This document shows positions 44,426 through 51,835 of a DNA stretch of 64,000 bases, in pieces. Where the stretch lies: positions 2,892,451 through 2,956,450 of the forward strand of contig NZ_OESQ01000001.1 of NCBI RefSeq assembly GCF_900240245.1. Reading direction: 5' to 3'. The DNA comes from Lachnoclostridium edouardi (GTDB lineage Bacteria > Bacillota > Clostridia > Lachnospirales > Lachnospiraceae). Position 1 is the stretch's first letter. Each line of letters starts with the position of its first letter. The notes beneath the pieces are model-generated. The model saw only the letters and a list, made by a program, of their open reading frames with translations, was not told the origin of the DNA and ran no database searches. The position numbers were made by a program, and so were the translations under genes.

Positions 44426-44662
44426 CGTCTATCCTAAACCAACGACGACCTAACACCGTGTAAATCCACGGCGGCATATAGGAGGATTGCCGCCGTGTCT
44501 ATTTTTGCCTTTTTTCACAGCACCCATGATCTACACCAGCTAAAAAAAGCGTAGCTCCCCCTCCGGGACAGTCTGGTTATGGAAGTGAAATTAGGCAGTA
44601 CATAAATGAATATGTAACTTCATGCGTCTGTGCGGCTTTGTGTCGCCCAGGCGCTTTTTTGT
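44426..44662. other. Noncoding stretch between cargo and ICE right part
   Basis: No gene seen. It includes a second hairpin (about 44469-44500, ACGGCGGCA/TGCCGCCGT with a T-rich tail). The ICE backbone composition resumes after it, so the cargo block probably ends here. Confidence 0.5.
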
Positions 44663-44686
44663 ACTTCGAGACAAATTGTCCCGAGG
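44663..44686. repeat. ICE palindrome site 14
   Basis: Central triplet AAT, CTTCGA...CGAGG form. It marks the return of backbone sequence after the cargo, 86 bases before the sigma-like gene. Confidence 0.92.
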
Positions 44687-44771
44687 TGCGGGGCGGCTCC
44701 CCGGGATGCCGTTCTCCGCCGAGCCCCGTTTCGGTCACTCATCCACTCAACACCGAAACGGAGGTTTATTT

Positions 44772-45182
44772 ATGACTACAATCAATCTGAAGGATTTTTA
44801 TTATTGGTACACACAGGATCAGTTTACCGAGGTTTCTGACGAGGTAGCCGAAGTGTTTGTTGCCGATGCCCGGCACGAAATGGCCTACCAGCGGCGGCTC
44901 TCCCGGCATAAGGCGCAGTATTCTCTGGACTGCGATGACGGGATCGAATATTCCGCCTGCCTGCATGAGCCAACGCCCCAGGAGCTACTGGAGCGTATGG
45001 AACTGTTCATCCGTCTATGGAACGCCCTCAACTCTTTGCCGGAGATCCAGGGCCGCAGGATTGATGCCCACATCATTCTTGGAAAGAGCATCAAGGAAAT
45101 TGCCGAGGCCGAGGGCGTACATGAGGAGTCTGTCCGCCAGTCGATCAAGCGTGGCCTTGAGCGCATGAAAAAAACTTTTTGA
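44772..45182 (+). CDS. Sigma-70-like regulator (Tn916 Orf7 type)
   Basis: A 136-residue protein. The C-terminal region (NALNSLPEIQGRRIDAHIILGKSIKEIAEAEGVHEESVRQSIKRGLERM) is a sigma region 4-like helix-turn-helix. This corresponds to small sigma-like regulators near the recombination genes of Tn916/Tn1549 elements, which are thought to control excision and transfer. GGAGG precedes ATG 44772. Confidence 0.82.
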   Translation: MTTINLKDFYYWYTQDQFTEVSDEVAEVFVADARHEMAYQRRLSRHKAQYSLDCDDGIEYSACLHEPTPQELLERMELFIRLWNALNSLPEIQGRRIDAHIILGKSIKEIAEAEGVHEESVRQSIKRGLERMKKTF

Positions 45183-45526
45183 TTTTTTCATTCTCCCCAC
45201 TTGGAAATGATGAAAAAATGTCTCGGTTTATGAAAGGAGATATTCTTCTTTCCGCAGATAAACAGCGGCGGCCCCGGGCATAGTCCGAGGAGCCGGGCGG
45301 CGGGTGCGCTGTGACTTTTTCTTTGGAAGAATGAGCGAACAACACCAACGCCGCAACTGGGCCGGGCCAACCCACGGCCACGATCCGGCATAGGACAGGC
45401 TAGCCGCCTGTCCCCCCGGGCCGCCCTCTTATCTGCGAGGGAACGCCGCTCTGAGTATGGTTGTCTTTGGACAGGGCAAGAAAATGGGAGCGGCGTTCCT
45501 TAAATTTCAAGCAGGAGGCAGACGAT
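45183..45526. other. Noncoding region with a 12-bp inverted repeat
   Basis: Between the sigma-like gene and the resolvase-like gene there is no convincing ORF. GGAACGCCGCTC (45440-45451) and GAGCGGCGTTCC (45488-45499) are perfect inverted copies separated by 36 bases and could form a leader hairpin just before the ribosome site of the next gene. Confidence 0.55.
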
Positions 45527-45871
45527 ATGAAAGCGGTGCTATATTGCCGAGTAGATGGCCCTCAAACTTCTTTTGCCCTTGATGCAATTAAGGGACAACA
45601 GCTATATCTCATGGACTATGCGAAGAAAAACAACATAGAAATCGCGGGGATATATCTGGATGTGGGGTATCATGGCCGGACAATGGATCGTCCTGGCTTG
45701 CAATCTGTGATCCAGACTTTGAAAGAGGGCAACGCCGATGTGATTTTGGTTGCAAATTATAACCGCTTATATCGCGGGCGTTTCCCACAGGAATTGCAGG
45801 AGCTCCCGGTTGTTTCATTGAAGGAGCAAAATCGAAAAAGAGAACGAGGAGGAAAAGAACATGACATTTGA
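45527..45871 (+). CDS. Short resolvase-like protein lacking the catalytic serine
   Basis: A 114-residue protein covering only a serine-recombinase catalytic domain: VLYCRVDGPQTSFALDAIKGQQLYL and GYHGRTMDRPGLQSVIQTLKEGNADVILVANYNRLYRG. The usual RVS motif reads RVD, so the nucleophile is missing and no DNA-binding domain follows. It may be a regulatory remnant or a partner for the large recombinase. GCAGGAGG precedes the ATG. Confidence 0.7.
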   Translation: MKAVLYCRVDGPQTSFALDAIKGQQLYLMDYAKKNNIEIAGIYLDVGYHGRTMDRPGLQSVIQTLKEGNADVILVANYNRLYRGRFPQELQELPVVSLKEQNRKRERGGKEHDI

Positions 45872-46061
45872 TCCTGCGCTGTCCGCTATGATGGCCGAGC
45901 CGTGGAGCAACGGAGCCTGCCGTGGTTATGTGATTATGGCGATGGAAAACTGCGGCTTTTCCAGTGATGACATCCGCCGTATGATGGCCGAGCTTCATGA
46001 GCTGTTTGACTTTGTTTCTCTGGAGGAGGCCGAGGCCCACTATCAAAAAAGCCTTTTCTGA
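45861..46061 (+). CDS. Small conserved-looking ICE protein
   Basis: A 66-residue acidic helical protein (MMAEPWSNGACRGYVIMAMENCG, then DDIRRMMAELHELFDFVSLEEAEAHYQKS). It overlaps the resolvase-like gene by 11 bases and has GAGGAGG upstream. It looks like the small ORFs that neighbour recombinases in this ICE class; no function known. Palindrome site 15 touches its stop. Confidence 0.65.
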   Translation: MTFDPALSAMMAEPWSNGACRGYVIMAMENCGFSSDDIRRMMAELHELFDFVSLEEAEAHYQKSLF

Positions 46062-46085
46062 CTTCGAGACATTGTGTCCCAAGGT
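46061..46085. repeat. ICE palindrome site 15
   Basis: Central triplet TTG. It begins at the last base of the preceding stop codon. Confidence 0.92.
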
Positions 46086-46093
46086 GGAGTGAG

Positions 46094-46130
46094 GCAAGAG
46101 GGCAGCATCGTTTGGGTGCTGCCCTCTTGC
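46094..46130. terminator. Strong hairpin, possible terminator
   Basis: Perfect 14-bp stem GCAAGAGGGCAGCA/TGCTGCCCTCTTGC with a nine-base loop, followed by GTTTCCCC rather than a clean T run. Confidence 0.55.
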
Positions 46131-46184
46131 GTTTCCCCACGATATGCGGGAGGCGTATCCTATTTTTGATAAGGAGGTTTTACC

Positions 46185-46451
46185 GTGAGATTAACGGCAA
46201 AGGAACTGGAACAAATGAAAAGCGTTGACATCGGCGCAGTGGCTCCCGAGTCCCTGCCGGATGTGAGCGGTATGGCCTTTGACACCTCTCTCCCCCGGGA
46301 GGAGCGGATCGCTCTGTTTTTGCAGGCGGTAGAAAATCCATACTGCTTTTGCATCGGCGGGATCGGTGTAAAAATTGAATTTGCGGAAAGCGGGCCGTCC
46401 TTGCAGGACACGCTGACGGACTTTCTGCTCCGGCAAAAAAGCGGGCTGTAA
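46185..46451 (+). CDS. DUF6870-like small protein
   Basis: An 88-residue protein starting at GTG with AAGGAGGT upstream. LEQMKSVDIGAVAPESLPDVSG, then REERIALFLQAVENPYCFCIGGIGVKIEF, resembles small proteins paired with recombinases in gut Firmicutes ICEs. Function unknown. Confidence 0.65.
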   Translation: MRLTAKELEQMKSVDIGAVAPESLPDVSGMAFDTSLPREERIALFLQAVENPYCFCIGGIGVKIEFAESGPSLQDTLTDFLLRQKSGL

Positions 46452-46472
46452 CTTCGGTTATGGCCCCTTTCT

Positions 46473-46496
46473 ACTTCGAGACAAAGTGTCCCGAGG
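46473..46496. repeat. ICE palindrome site 16
   Basis: Central triplet AAG. It ends 11 bases upstream of the -35 box of the recombinase promoter. Confidence 0.92.
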
Positions 46497-46507
46497 CGGA
46501 GGCATCC

Positions 46508-46536
46508 TTGTTGTCCCGCCCGGGCAGAGGTATAAT
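46508..46536 (+). promoter_or_regulatory. Sigma-A promoter P2 of the recombinase, with half-site
   Basis: TTGTTG (46508-46513), 17-base spacer, TATAAT (46531-46536). TTGTCCC (46511-46517) overlaps the -35 box, exactly as in promoter P1 at 34372. Confidence 0.85.
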
Positions 46537-46567
46537 ATAGATGTAATGTGATAGGGAAGGAGGAACA

Positions 46568-48247
46568 ATGGCACGAGCAAAAAACAGAGGATTGCAGCAG
46601 AGTTTCTCTCCCTCTTATACCGTCCGCCGCTGGCGGCTGGGCGAATATATCCGGCTTTCCAAGGAGGACTTGAAAAAGGGAAAGGACGACAGCAACAGCG
46701 TCATCAACCAGCGTGATCTGCTCAATGACTTTTACCAGAAGCATATCGGAGAATTTGAAAGTGTTTCCGAATATGTAGACGATGGACACACAGGAACGGA
46801 CGCCAACCGGGAGAATTTCCAGCGGCTCCTTTCCGATGTAATGAGCGGGAAAATAAACTGCGTGGTAGTAAAAGACCTTTCCCGTTTTGCAAGAAATTAC
46901 AGCGATGCGGGAAGTCTGATTGATAACCTGTTTGTTCAGATGGGTGTCCGTTTTATCAGTCTTGCTGAAAATGTGGACAGCTATCTCAACCCGGACAGCG
47001 TTTCCAGTATTATCGTCCCGATTACAAATGTGATGAACGATCAATACTGCTACCAGACCTCAAAGAAAATTCGCCAGGTATTTGACTACAAGCGGCGCAA
47101 CGGTCAGTACATCGGCGCATTTGCTCCTTATGGATATGTGAAGCACCCAAAGGACAAGCACCGGTTAATCATCGATCCCGATGCCGCTGAAATCGTCAAA
47201 CTTATTTTCTCTTTGTTCCTAAAAGGGACATCGAAACGGGCCATCGCTTTGTATCTGAATGAACACGGCGTACCCAGCCCCTCGGCTTATAAACTGCAAA
47301 AGGGCATACCCGTTTCAACAAGAGGATATGACGATCCTATGTGGGGAGCCCGCATGATCCACTCCATTCTGACGAACCCCACCTATACCGGGGATTTGGC
47401 ACAGGGCCGCAGTCGGGTAAAAAGCTATAAGGTACACGAGGTTGAAAGCGTTCCCCGTGAAGAATGGGTGGAAGTAGCTGGTACGCATGAGGCAATCATT
47501 GATTATGAAACCTTTGATAAGGTACAGGCCCTTTTACAGCGGGATACCCGTACTTCTCCAAAAGGCCGGGAAGTCCACCTGTTCAGCGGTTTTTTGAAAT
47601 GTGCTGACTGCGGGCGGGCAATTACCCGGAGCGTAGGCAACAACAATAATGTGTACTATGCCTGCTCCACCTACAAGAACCGCTCCCGGACAGCCTGCAC
47701 AATGCACTCAATCAAGCATAACCGTCTGGAGGCTGCTGTCCTCTTTGCGGTACAACAGCAAATCCATCTGGCTGTTTCATACTCGGAAATGATTGCCCGC
47801 ATTAACACCGCCCCGGTCAAAAAGAGCCAGTCCATCCGTTTGGAAGAACTGATTGCTGCGAAAGAGCGGGAACTGGCAAAAATCAGCCGCTACAAGCAGT
47901 CCCTCTATCAAGACTGGAAAGACGGGGAAATTACCCAGCAGGACTACCGGGATATGAAGGCCGATTATGAGCGACAGACCATCACTCTTACGGATGTACT
48001 GGCCCGGCTGAACGCTGAACGGTCAGAACTGGCAAACGGTGTAAAGAGTGAACATCCCGCATTGGTGGCCTTTACAAAGCATCAAAATATCGACCAGCTT
48101 TCCCGGGAACTTCTCGTTGAGCTGATCGACCATATCAAGATTTATGAGAATGGAAACATTAGTGTGAGATTTAAGTTTGCGGATGAATTTAGACGCATAG
48201 CAGAATACATTGAAATCAACACCACAAAACCCGCAGTAGCGGGCTAA
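46568..48247 (+). CDS. Large serine recombinase (TnpX-like integrase/excisionase)
   Basis: A 559-residue recombinase: catalytic domain with the nucleophile Ser in LGEYIRLSKEDLKKG (about residue 25) and VVVKDLSRFARNY (about 100), recombinase domain with APYGYVKHPKDKHRLI, a zinc ribbon (CADCGRAITR...CSTYKNRSRTACTMH) and a coiled-coil region (about 420-480). It should integrate and excise the ICE at the repeats flanking it. GGAAGGAGG precedes the ATG; promoter P2 drives it. Confidence 0.93.
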   Translation: MARAKNRGLQQSFSPSYTVRRWRLGEYIRLSKEDLKKGKDDSNSVINQRDLLNDFYQKHIGEFESVSEYVDDGHTGTDANRENFQRLLSDVMSGKINCVVVKDLSRFARNYSDAGSLIDNLFVQMGVRFISLAENVDSYLNPDSVSSIIVPITNVMNDQYCYQTSKKIRQVFDYKRRNGQYIGAFAPYGYVKHPKDKHRLIIDPDAAEIVKLIFSLFLKGTSKRAIALYLNEHGVPSPSAYKLQKGIPVSTRGYDDPMWGARMIHSILTNPTYTGDLAQGRSRVKSYKVHEVESVPREEWVEVAGTHEAIIDYETFDKVQALLQRDTRTSPKGREVHLFSGFLKCADCGRAITRSVGNNNNVYYACSTYKNRSRTACTMHSIKHNRLEAAVLFAVQQQIHLAVSYSEMIARINTAPVKKSQSIRLEELIAAKERELAKISRYKQSLYQDWKDGEITQQDYRDMKADYERQTITLTDVLARLNAERSELANGVKSEHPALVAFTKHQNIDQLSRELLVELIDHIKIYENGNISVRFKFADEFRRIAEYIEINTTKPAVAG

Positions 48248-48277
48248 CCCCCGCTACATACCCCTTTGACAGTGTGT

Positions 48278-48290
48278 TTTCCTAATAGGA
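48278..48290 (+). repeat. Right ICE boundary repeat (attR-like)
   Basis: TTTCCTAATAGGA, one mismatch from 14767-14779, located 30 bases after the recombinase stop. The sequence directly to its right is the 3-prime end of cas1. Confidence 0.7.
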
Positions 48291-48362
48291 GTTAATCATA
48301 TGCTACTTGCCAGACATTTGAGGGGAGATATAGATGCATATCCGCCATTTTTTTGGAAATAG
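48288..48362 (+). pseudogene. cas1: cas1 fragment (type I-C), C-terminal codons
   Basis: In frame, the sequence reads VNHMLLARHLRGDIDAYPP then FFWK and a stop, the characteristic end of type I-C Cas1 integrases, directly upstream of cas2 as in intact operons. The rest of cas1 is missing at the ICE junction, so the adaptation gene is destroyed. Confidence 0.82.
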
Positions 48363-48374
48363 GAGGGGGTATTT

Positions 48375-48665
48375 ATGCTGGTATTAATTACTTATGATGT
48401 GAATACAGAGACGACAGCAGGAAAAACGCGGCTTAGAAAAGTTGCAAAGCAGTGTCAGAATTATGGTCAGAGAGTGCAGAATTCTGTTTTTGAATGTAAT
48501 GTTGACGCGGCAAAATGCAGACAGATTAAGGCGATTTTAGAGGATATTATTGACCAGGAAAAAGACAGTTTACGATTTTATTATCTAGGAGATCGCTATA
48601 AAAATAAGGTAGAACATATTGGAATAAAACCAGGATTTGATGTGACAGAACCATTGCTATTGTAA
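48375..48665 (+). CDS. cas2: CRISPR-associated endonuclease Cas2, type I-C
   Basis: A 96-residue Cas2: MLVLITYDVNTET at the N-terminus with the conserved Asp, RRVAKQC-like region (here RKVAKQCQNYGQRVQNSVFEC), and a final DSLRFYYLGDRYKNKVEHIG. Length and sequence fit type I-C Cas2. AGGAGGGGG precedes the ATG. It is the only complete cas gene in the window and precedes the array by about 240 bases of leader. Confidence 0.93.
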   Translation: MLVLITYDVNTETTAGKTRLRKVAKQCQNYGQRVQNSVFECNVDAAKCRQIKAILEDIIDQEKDSLRFYYLGDRYKNKVEHIGIKPGFDVTEPLLL

Positions 48666-48904
48666 AATCAGAAGTGATTTGTAGTGATACTGAAATCAGA
48701 AATTAAGTTTAAGGGAAAAGATATGGAAACAGGTGCGAGTGTGAAGCGCACATGAAAACGCTGGGGGATTCGCACCTGAAAAAGTGTACAAAATGCTGAT
48801 TGATGTGCAGAAATATATGAAACAAAATTATATTTAAGCAAAACTTGACTAAAAAATCTGGTAAAAATGTTGAAAAATCAGAGTGGAATTTAGTCAAATT
48901 TGCA
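48666..48904 (+). promoter_or_regulatory. CRISPR leader
   Basis: The AT-rich region between cas2 and the first repeat contains a GGTGCGA...TCGCACC inverted repeat (about 48733-48778), seen downstream of cas2 in many type I-C loci, and no ORF. Confidence 0.7.
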
Positions 48905-49139
48905 GTCACTCCCTTTGTGGGAGTGTGGATTGAAATTATTAAGAGAGCTGCAATAGCGACTAAGCTGGCAGTCACTCCCTTTGAGGGAGTGTGGATTGAA
49001 ACCAACTTGCGCACTCGTGTAAAGTGCGACATTAATAAGTCACTCCCCTTTGAGGAGTGTGGATTGAAATCACACAAACACTGGAATGTAAGGTAGGGGG
49101 TGCTAAGTCACTCCCCCTTACGGGAGTGTAAATTGAAAT
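48905..49139 (+). CRISPR. Type I-C CRISPR array, 4 repeats and 3 spacers, degenerating
   Basis: Repeats of 32-33 bases lie at 48905-48936, 48971-49002, 49039-49070 and 49107-49139. They start GTCACTCCC and end GTGGATTGAAAY, with a hairpin-forming CTCCC...GGGAG centre typical of type I-C. Spacers are 34, 36 and 36 bases. Each repeat differs from the next and the fourth is the most altered, as expected at the distal end; in the third one the palindrome is shifted. Confidence 0.93.
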
Positions 49140-49226
49140 TTGTACAGTTATACTATAGTAATCCCCAATTTTAGTTTCTGTGGCGCAACTTAATAACAGA
49201 ACCAAAATAAAGTCTCAGAATACAGA

Positions 49227-49494
49227 ATGAGTCATATAGATGTAAAGAAAGCACACCCGGATTATGTAATGAAAATCATCCGGCAATATATTGAAGGTGA
49301 TTCAGTGGTCTCTGAGTTTATAATGCGAGCCCACCAGGGAGAATGGATTGGCATGAAGCTGAACCAAAAAAATTAAGATTTACCAGAGTGGATATTGACA
49401 AAGTAGTAGATGAAAAAATTGTAGAGCATGGTGGAGCTGTAAATGTAAACACTTTTGATACATTGTATGAGCACGGACTGATATGGCCAGTTTA
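49227..49494 (+). pseudogene. Frameshifted SnoaL/ester-cyclase-like remnant
   Basis: A reading frame from ATG 49227 (KKAHPDYVMKIIRQYIEGDSVV, then EFIMRAHQGEWIGMKLNQ) runs into a stop after a run of seven A, and a second frame continues the domain (FTRVDIDKVVDEKIVEHGG, then LYEHGLIWPV). Together they resemble a small SnoaL-like protein broken by a one-base indel. The family call rests on the VDGKIVEH-type motif only. Confidence 0.55.
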
Positions 49495-49610
49495 AATATT
49501 TGCCATTAAGTGAAAATGTCAAAGCTTTCATTGGCTGTCAGTTACATAATAAAGGGAATTTAAAGTGACTTTAAAGGTTAGTGGTACTAGGGGTACAAGG
49601 AGAAAATGAT

Positions 49611-50332
49611 ATGAAACAGGAAGAACTGGCCGAATCTCTGATTCGTATGATTGATACTGGGGAGTATGGGCAGGATGGAAAATTTTTAAGTGAGCGCAGA
49701 TTAATGGAAAAGTTTAAAACCGGGCGATCTACAGTGCGGGGAGCTTTACAGCTGCTTATTGGACAAGGCTATATTTATCAGGTTCATGGCAAGGGAACTT
49801 TTGTTAAAAGTGCGAATCCGTCAACATCTATCTATTCTATTACCAACAGCAATGAATCTATTGTGGAAGAAGGGATGACGCCAGAGTTGTCCGTAGTTTC
49901 TAAGGAGCTTATAAAAGCCGGGCGTAAGGTGGCTGGTGAACTTCACATTCACACTGGTGATCAGGTACTGAAACTGAAAATCCTGCGCAGCGCAAATGGA
50001 AAACCTGTTGATTATACAGTATCTTAATTCCCATGCTGCCGCTTTTTAAAGGCCTTGTTGGTTTTAATTTTACGGATGAGAGTATTACGGAGCATTTGCG
50101 CCACTGCTATCATATTATTCCTGCACAAACAGTTCACCATGTTCAGCCGGTTCTGCCCAGAGCAGATATCGCTGAACTTTTAGAAACGCCGCAGAATCTG
50201 CCAATTTTGCTTTTTGAATCTACTACCTGGGGGCGTATAGATGAACTGGTGTTTCCGGTAGAGTATTTTCAGTGTTACCATACAACAGAGCGATCACGTT
50301 TTACTTACATCCAGAATCATGGAATCTTTTGA
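49611..50332 (+). pseudogene. GntR/UTRA transcriptional regulator, frameshifted
   Basis: The N-terminal GntR winged helix is clear (FLSERRLMEKFKTGRSTVRGALQLLIGQGYIYQVHGKGTFV). The UTRA ligand domain is split: the first frame ends after GKPVDYTVS at 50027, and PMLPLFKGLVGFNFTDESI continues in another frame to 50332. A one-base indel near 50020-50030 explains it. It would have regulated the catabolic cluster downstream. AAGGAG precedes ATG 49611. Confidence 0.8.
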
Positions 50333-50554
50333 AATTATACAGATTTCACAAAAAATTGAAAAATATTTAGTGCTTTTGCCAGTGGGCAAGTGGTTCGAGT
50401 TTTTCGGACCACTTTTTTAAATTGGTTCATAAATTGGTTGCCTTAGTGGCTTCTTTATAAAAATCTCCGGCTGAGCTTGGTATTTACGTCAATGGTTTCT
50501 TAGGGGCTGCATTGTTATAATTTCATTAACAAAAATAAAAAGGAGGACGGCACA
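50333..50554 (+). other. Intergenic region with terminator and repeat
   Basis: Holds a terminator-like hairpin (about 50388-50417, AAGTGGT..CG/CGG.ACCACTT followed by TTTTTT), a direct repeat AAATTGGTT (two copies near 50418 and 50432) that could be a regulator site, and TATAAT at 50516-50521 upstream of the racemase gene. Confidence 0.5.
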
Positions 50555-51613
50555 ATGAGTTTTAGCAGAATGTTTCAGGCAGTGGAGACACACTCTGGAG
50601 AACCGATGCGTGTGGTGACTAGCGGAATCCCTAATATTCCCGGCAATACAGTTTATGAGCAGATGAAATATTTGGAGAAATATGATGATCAGTTTCGTCT
50701 GCTGATGTTAAGAGAACCCAGAGGATATCCGCCGCTTTGCTGTAACTTGATTGTTCCAGCAAAAAATACTAAAGCGGCAGCTGGTTTTATTATTATGGAG
50801 CAGTCAGAGTATCCGGTTATGTCTGGGGGCAATACGATTTCTGTAGCAACGGTTTTGTTGGAGACAGGTATGATTCCTATGAAGGAGCCAATAACAGAAT
50901 TTATGCTGGAGGCCCCGGCAGGTTTAATTGGTATTCGTGCAGAGTGTAAGGATGGAAAGGTAACTGGCGTGGAATTTAAGAATGTACCTGCATTTGCTGT
51001 TTATCTTGATAAGGAAATCGACGTTCCTCATCTGGGAAAAGTGGTTGTAGATGTAGCCTGGGGCGGAATGTTCTTTGTAATATTTGATGTGCGCCAGTTT
51101 AAAAATTTAGAAATCAGGCCGGAAAATGGGGCGGAAATTGCCAGAATTTCCACCATGGTTCGGAAGGCGGCGCAGGAACAGCTTCCAGTCAGCCATCCTG
51201 ATTATCCTGGGATTGGAATTACTGTTGCAGAATTGTCCGGACCAGCTGATGATTTTAATGCAGATTGGAAAAATGCTGTTACCAATGTTTCCGGCGACTT
51301 TAAATGGGATGATCCTTCGACATGGACAGCGCCTCTGGACCGTTGCCCCTGCGGCACAGGTACTTGCGCTAAAATGGCTGTGCTTTATGCGAAAGGACAG
51401 TTAAAGCTGAATCAGCCTTTCCGCCATGCAGGAGTTCTTAATACAGTTTACACTGGCACATTGGTAGAGGATCTGGGAAATATTTATAGCGATTATCCTG
51501 CTGTTATTCCTACTTTGAAGGGACAGTCCTGGATTACAGGCTATACAACTTGGGTGCTGGATCCTGCTGATCCATTAACAGAAGGCTATGAAATGGGGGA
51601 TATTTGGGCGTAG
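50555..51613 (+). CDS. Proline racemase-family epimerase/dehydratase (Ser/Cys type)
   Basis: A 352-residue protein of the proline racemase superfamily. The first catalytic position is Ser (VMSGGNT, about residue 91) in place of Cys, while the second Cys is kept (RCPCGTGTCAKMAV, about residue 267). Ser/Cys members characterised elsewhere are mostly 4-hydroxyproline epimerases. With the DapA-like lyase and symporter nearby, hydroxyproline or a related amino acid is a reasonable substrate guess. AAGGAGG precedes the ATG. Confidence 0.85.
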   Translation: MSFSRMFQAVETHSGEPMRVVTSGIPNIPGNTVYEQMKYLEKYDDQFRLLMLREPRGYPPLCCNLIVPAKNTKAAAGFIIMEQSEYPVMSGGNTISVATVLLETGMIPMKEPITEFMLEAPAGLIGIRAECKDGKVTGVEFKNVPAFAVYLDKEIDVPHLGKVVVDVAWGGMFFVIFDVRQFKNLEIRPENGAEIARISTMVRKAAQEQLPVSHPDYPGIGITVAELSGPADDFNADWKNAVTNVSGDFKWDDPSTWTAPLDRCPCGTGTCAKMAVLYAKGQLKLNQPFRHAGVLNTVYTGTLVEDLGNIYSDYPAVIPTLKGQSWITGYTTWVLDPADPLTEGYEMGDIWA

Positions 51614-51685
51614 AATTCATTAATATTAAGCTGCGGCAGCTTAAACATTTAAGGTTGTCGCAGCATATATGAAGGAGGTAAAAAT

Positions 51686-51835
51686 ATGTCGCTTGGTTAT
51701 GTTTATTTTGCAATTATGTTTGCTGCATGTACTGGGATAACCATATTAATCTGTAAGTGGATGCATACGCCTAAGGACCGGTATGATGAAATCTTAGAAA
51801 AACTTGCGAAAGGAGAGAAGATGGATGAGTCTTAG
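51686..51835 (+). CDS. Symporter small accessory protein
   Basis: A 49-residue protein with one membrane helix (VYFAIMFAACTGITILICKWM) and a charged C-terminus. Such small proteins lie directly upstream of sodium:solute symporters, as here, and are thought to be accessory subunits. GAAGGAGGT precedes ATG 51686, and its end overlaps the symporter start by 11 bases. Confidence 0.75.
   Translation: MSLGYVYFAIMFAACTGITILICKWMHTPKDRYDEILEKLAKGEKMDES

Larger units (their letters stand above)
14780..48290 (+). mobile_element. Integrative conjugative element, Tn1549/CTn-like, about 33.5 kb
   Basis: The segment has a complete conjugation set (PcfB, VirD4, VirB6-like, PrgI, VirB4, NlpC/P60 hydrolase, MobC, relaxase), anti-restriction and methylation genes, an accessory antimicrobial-peptide immunity-like cassette and a large serine recombinase at the right end. 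It is flanked by a 13-bp direct repeat and its backbone is GC-richer than both flanks. Two group II introns (about 2.7 and 2.5 kb) are part of its length. The gene order follows elements of the Tn1549 group described in Clostridioides and gut Firmicutes. Confidence 0.88.

Noticed and set aside
45218..45283. Tiny ORF (about 21 codons) before the resolvase-like gene
   Set aside because: Too short and without convincing ribosome site; left as noncoding.
15406..46496. Palindromes as rho-independent terminators
   Set aside because: They lack T runs, several lie inside ORFs in the middle of operons, and real terminators occur separately (for example 22909-22936).
48200..48300. tRNA 3-prime end as ICE attachment site
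   Set aside because: No tRNA-like sequence is present at either ICE boundary; the recombinase is of the serine type and the site is in cas1.
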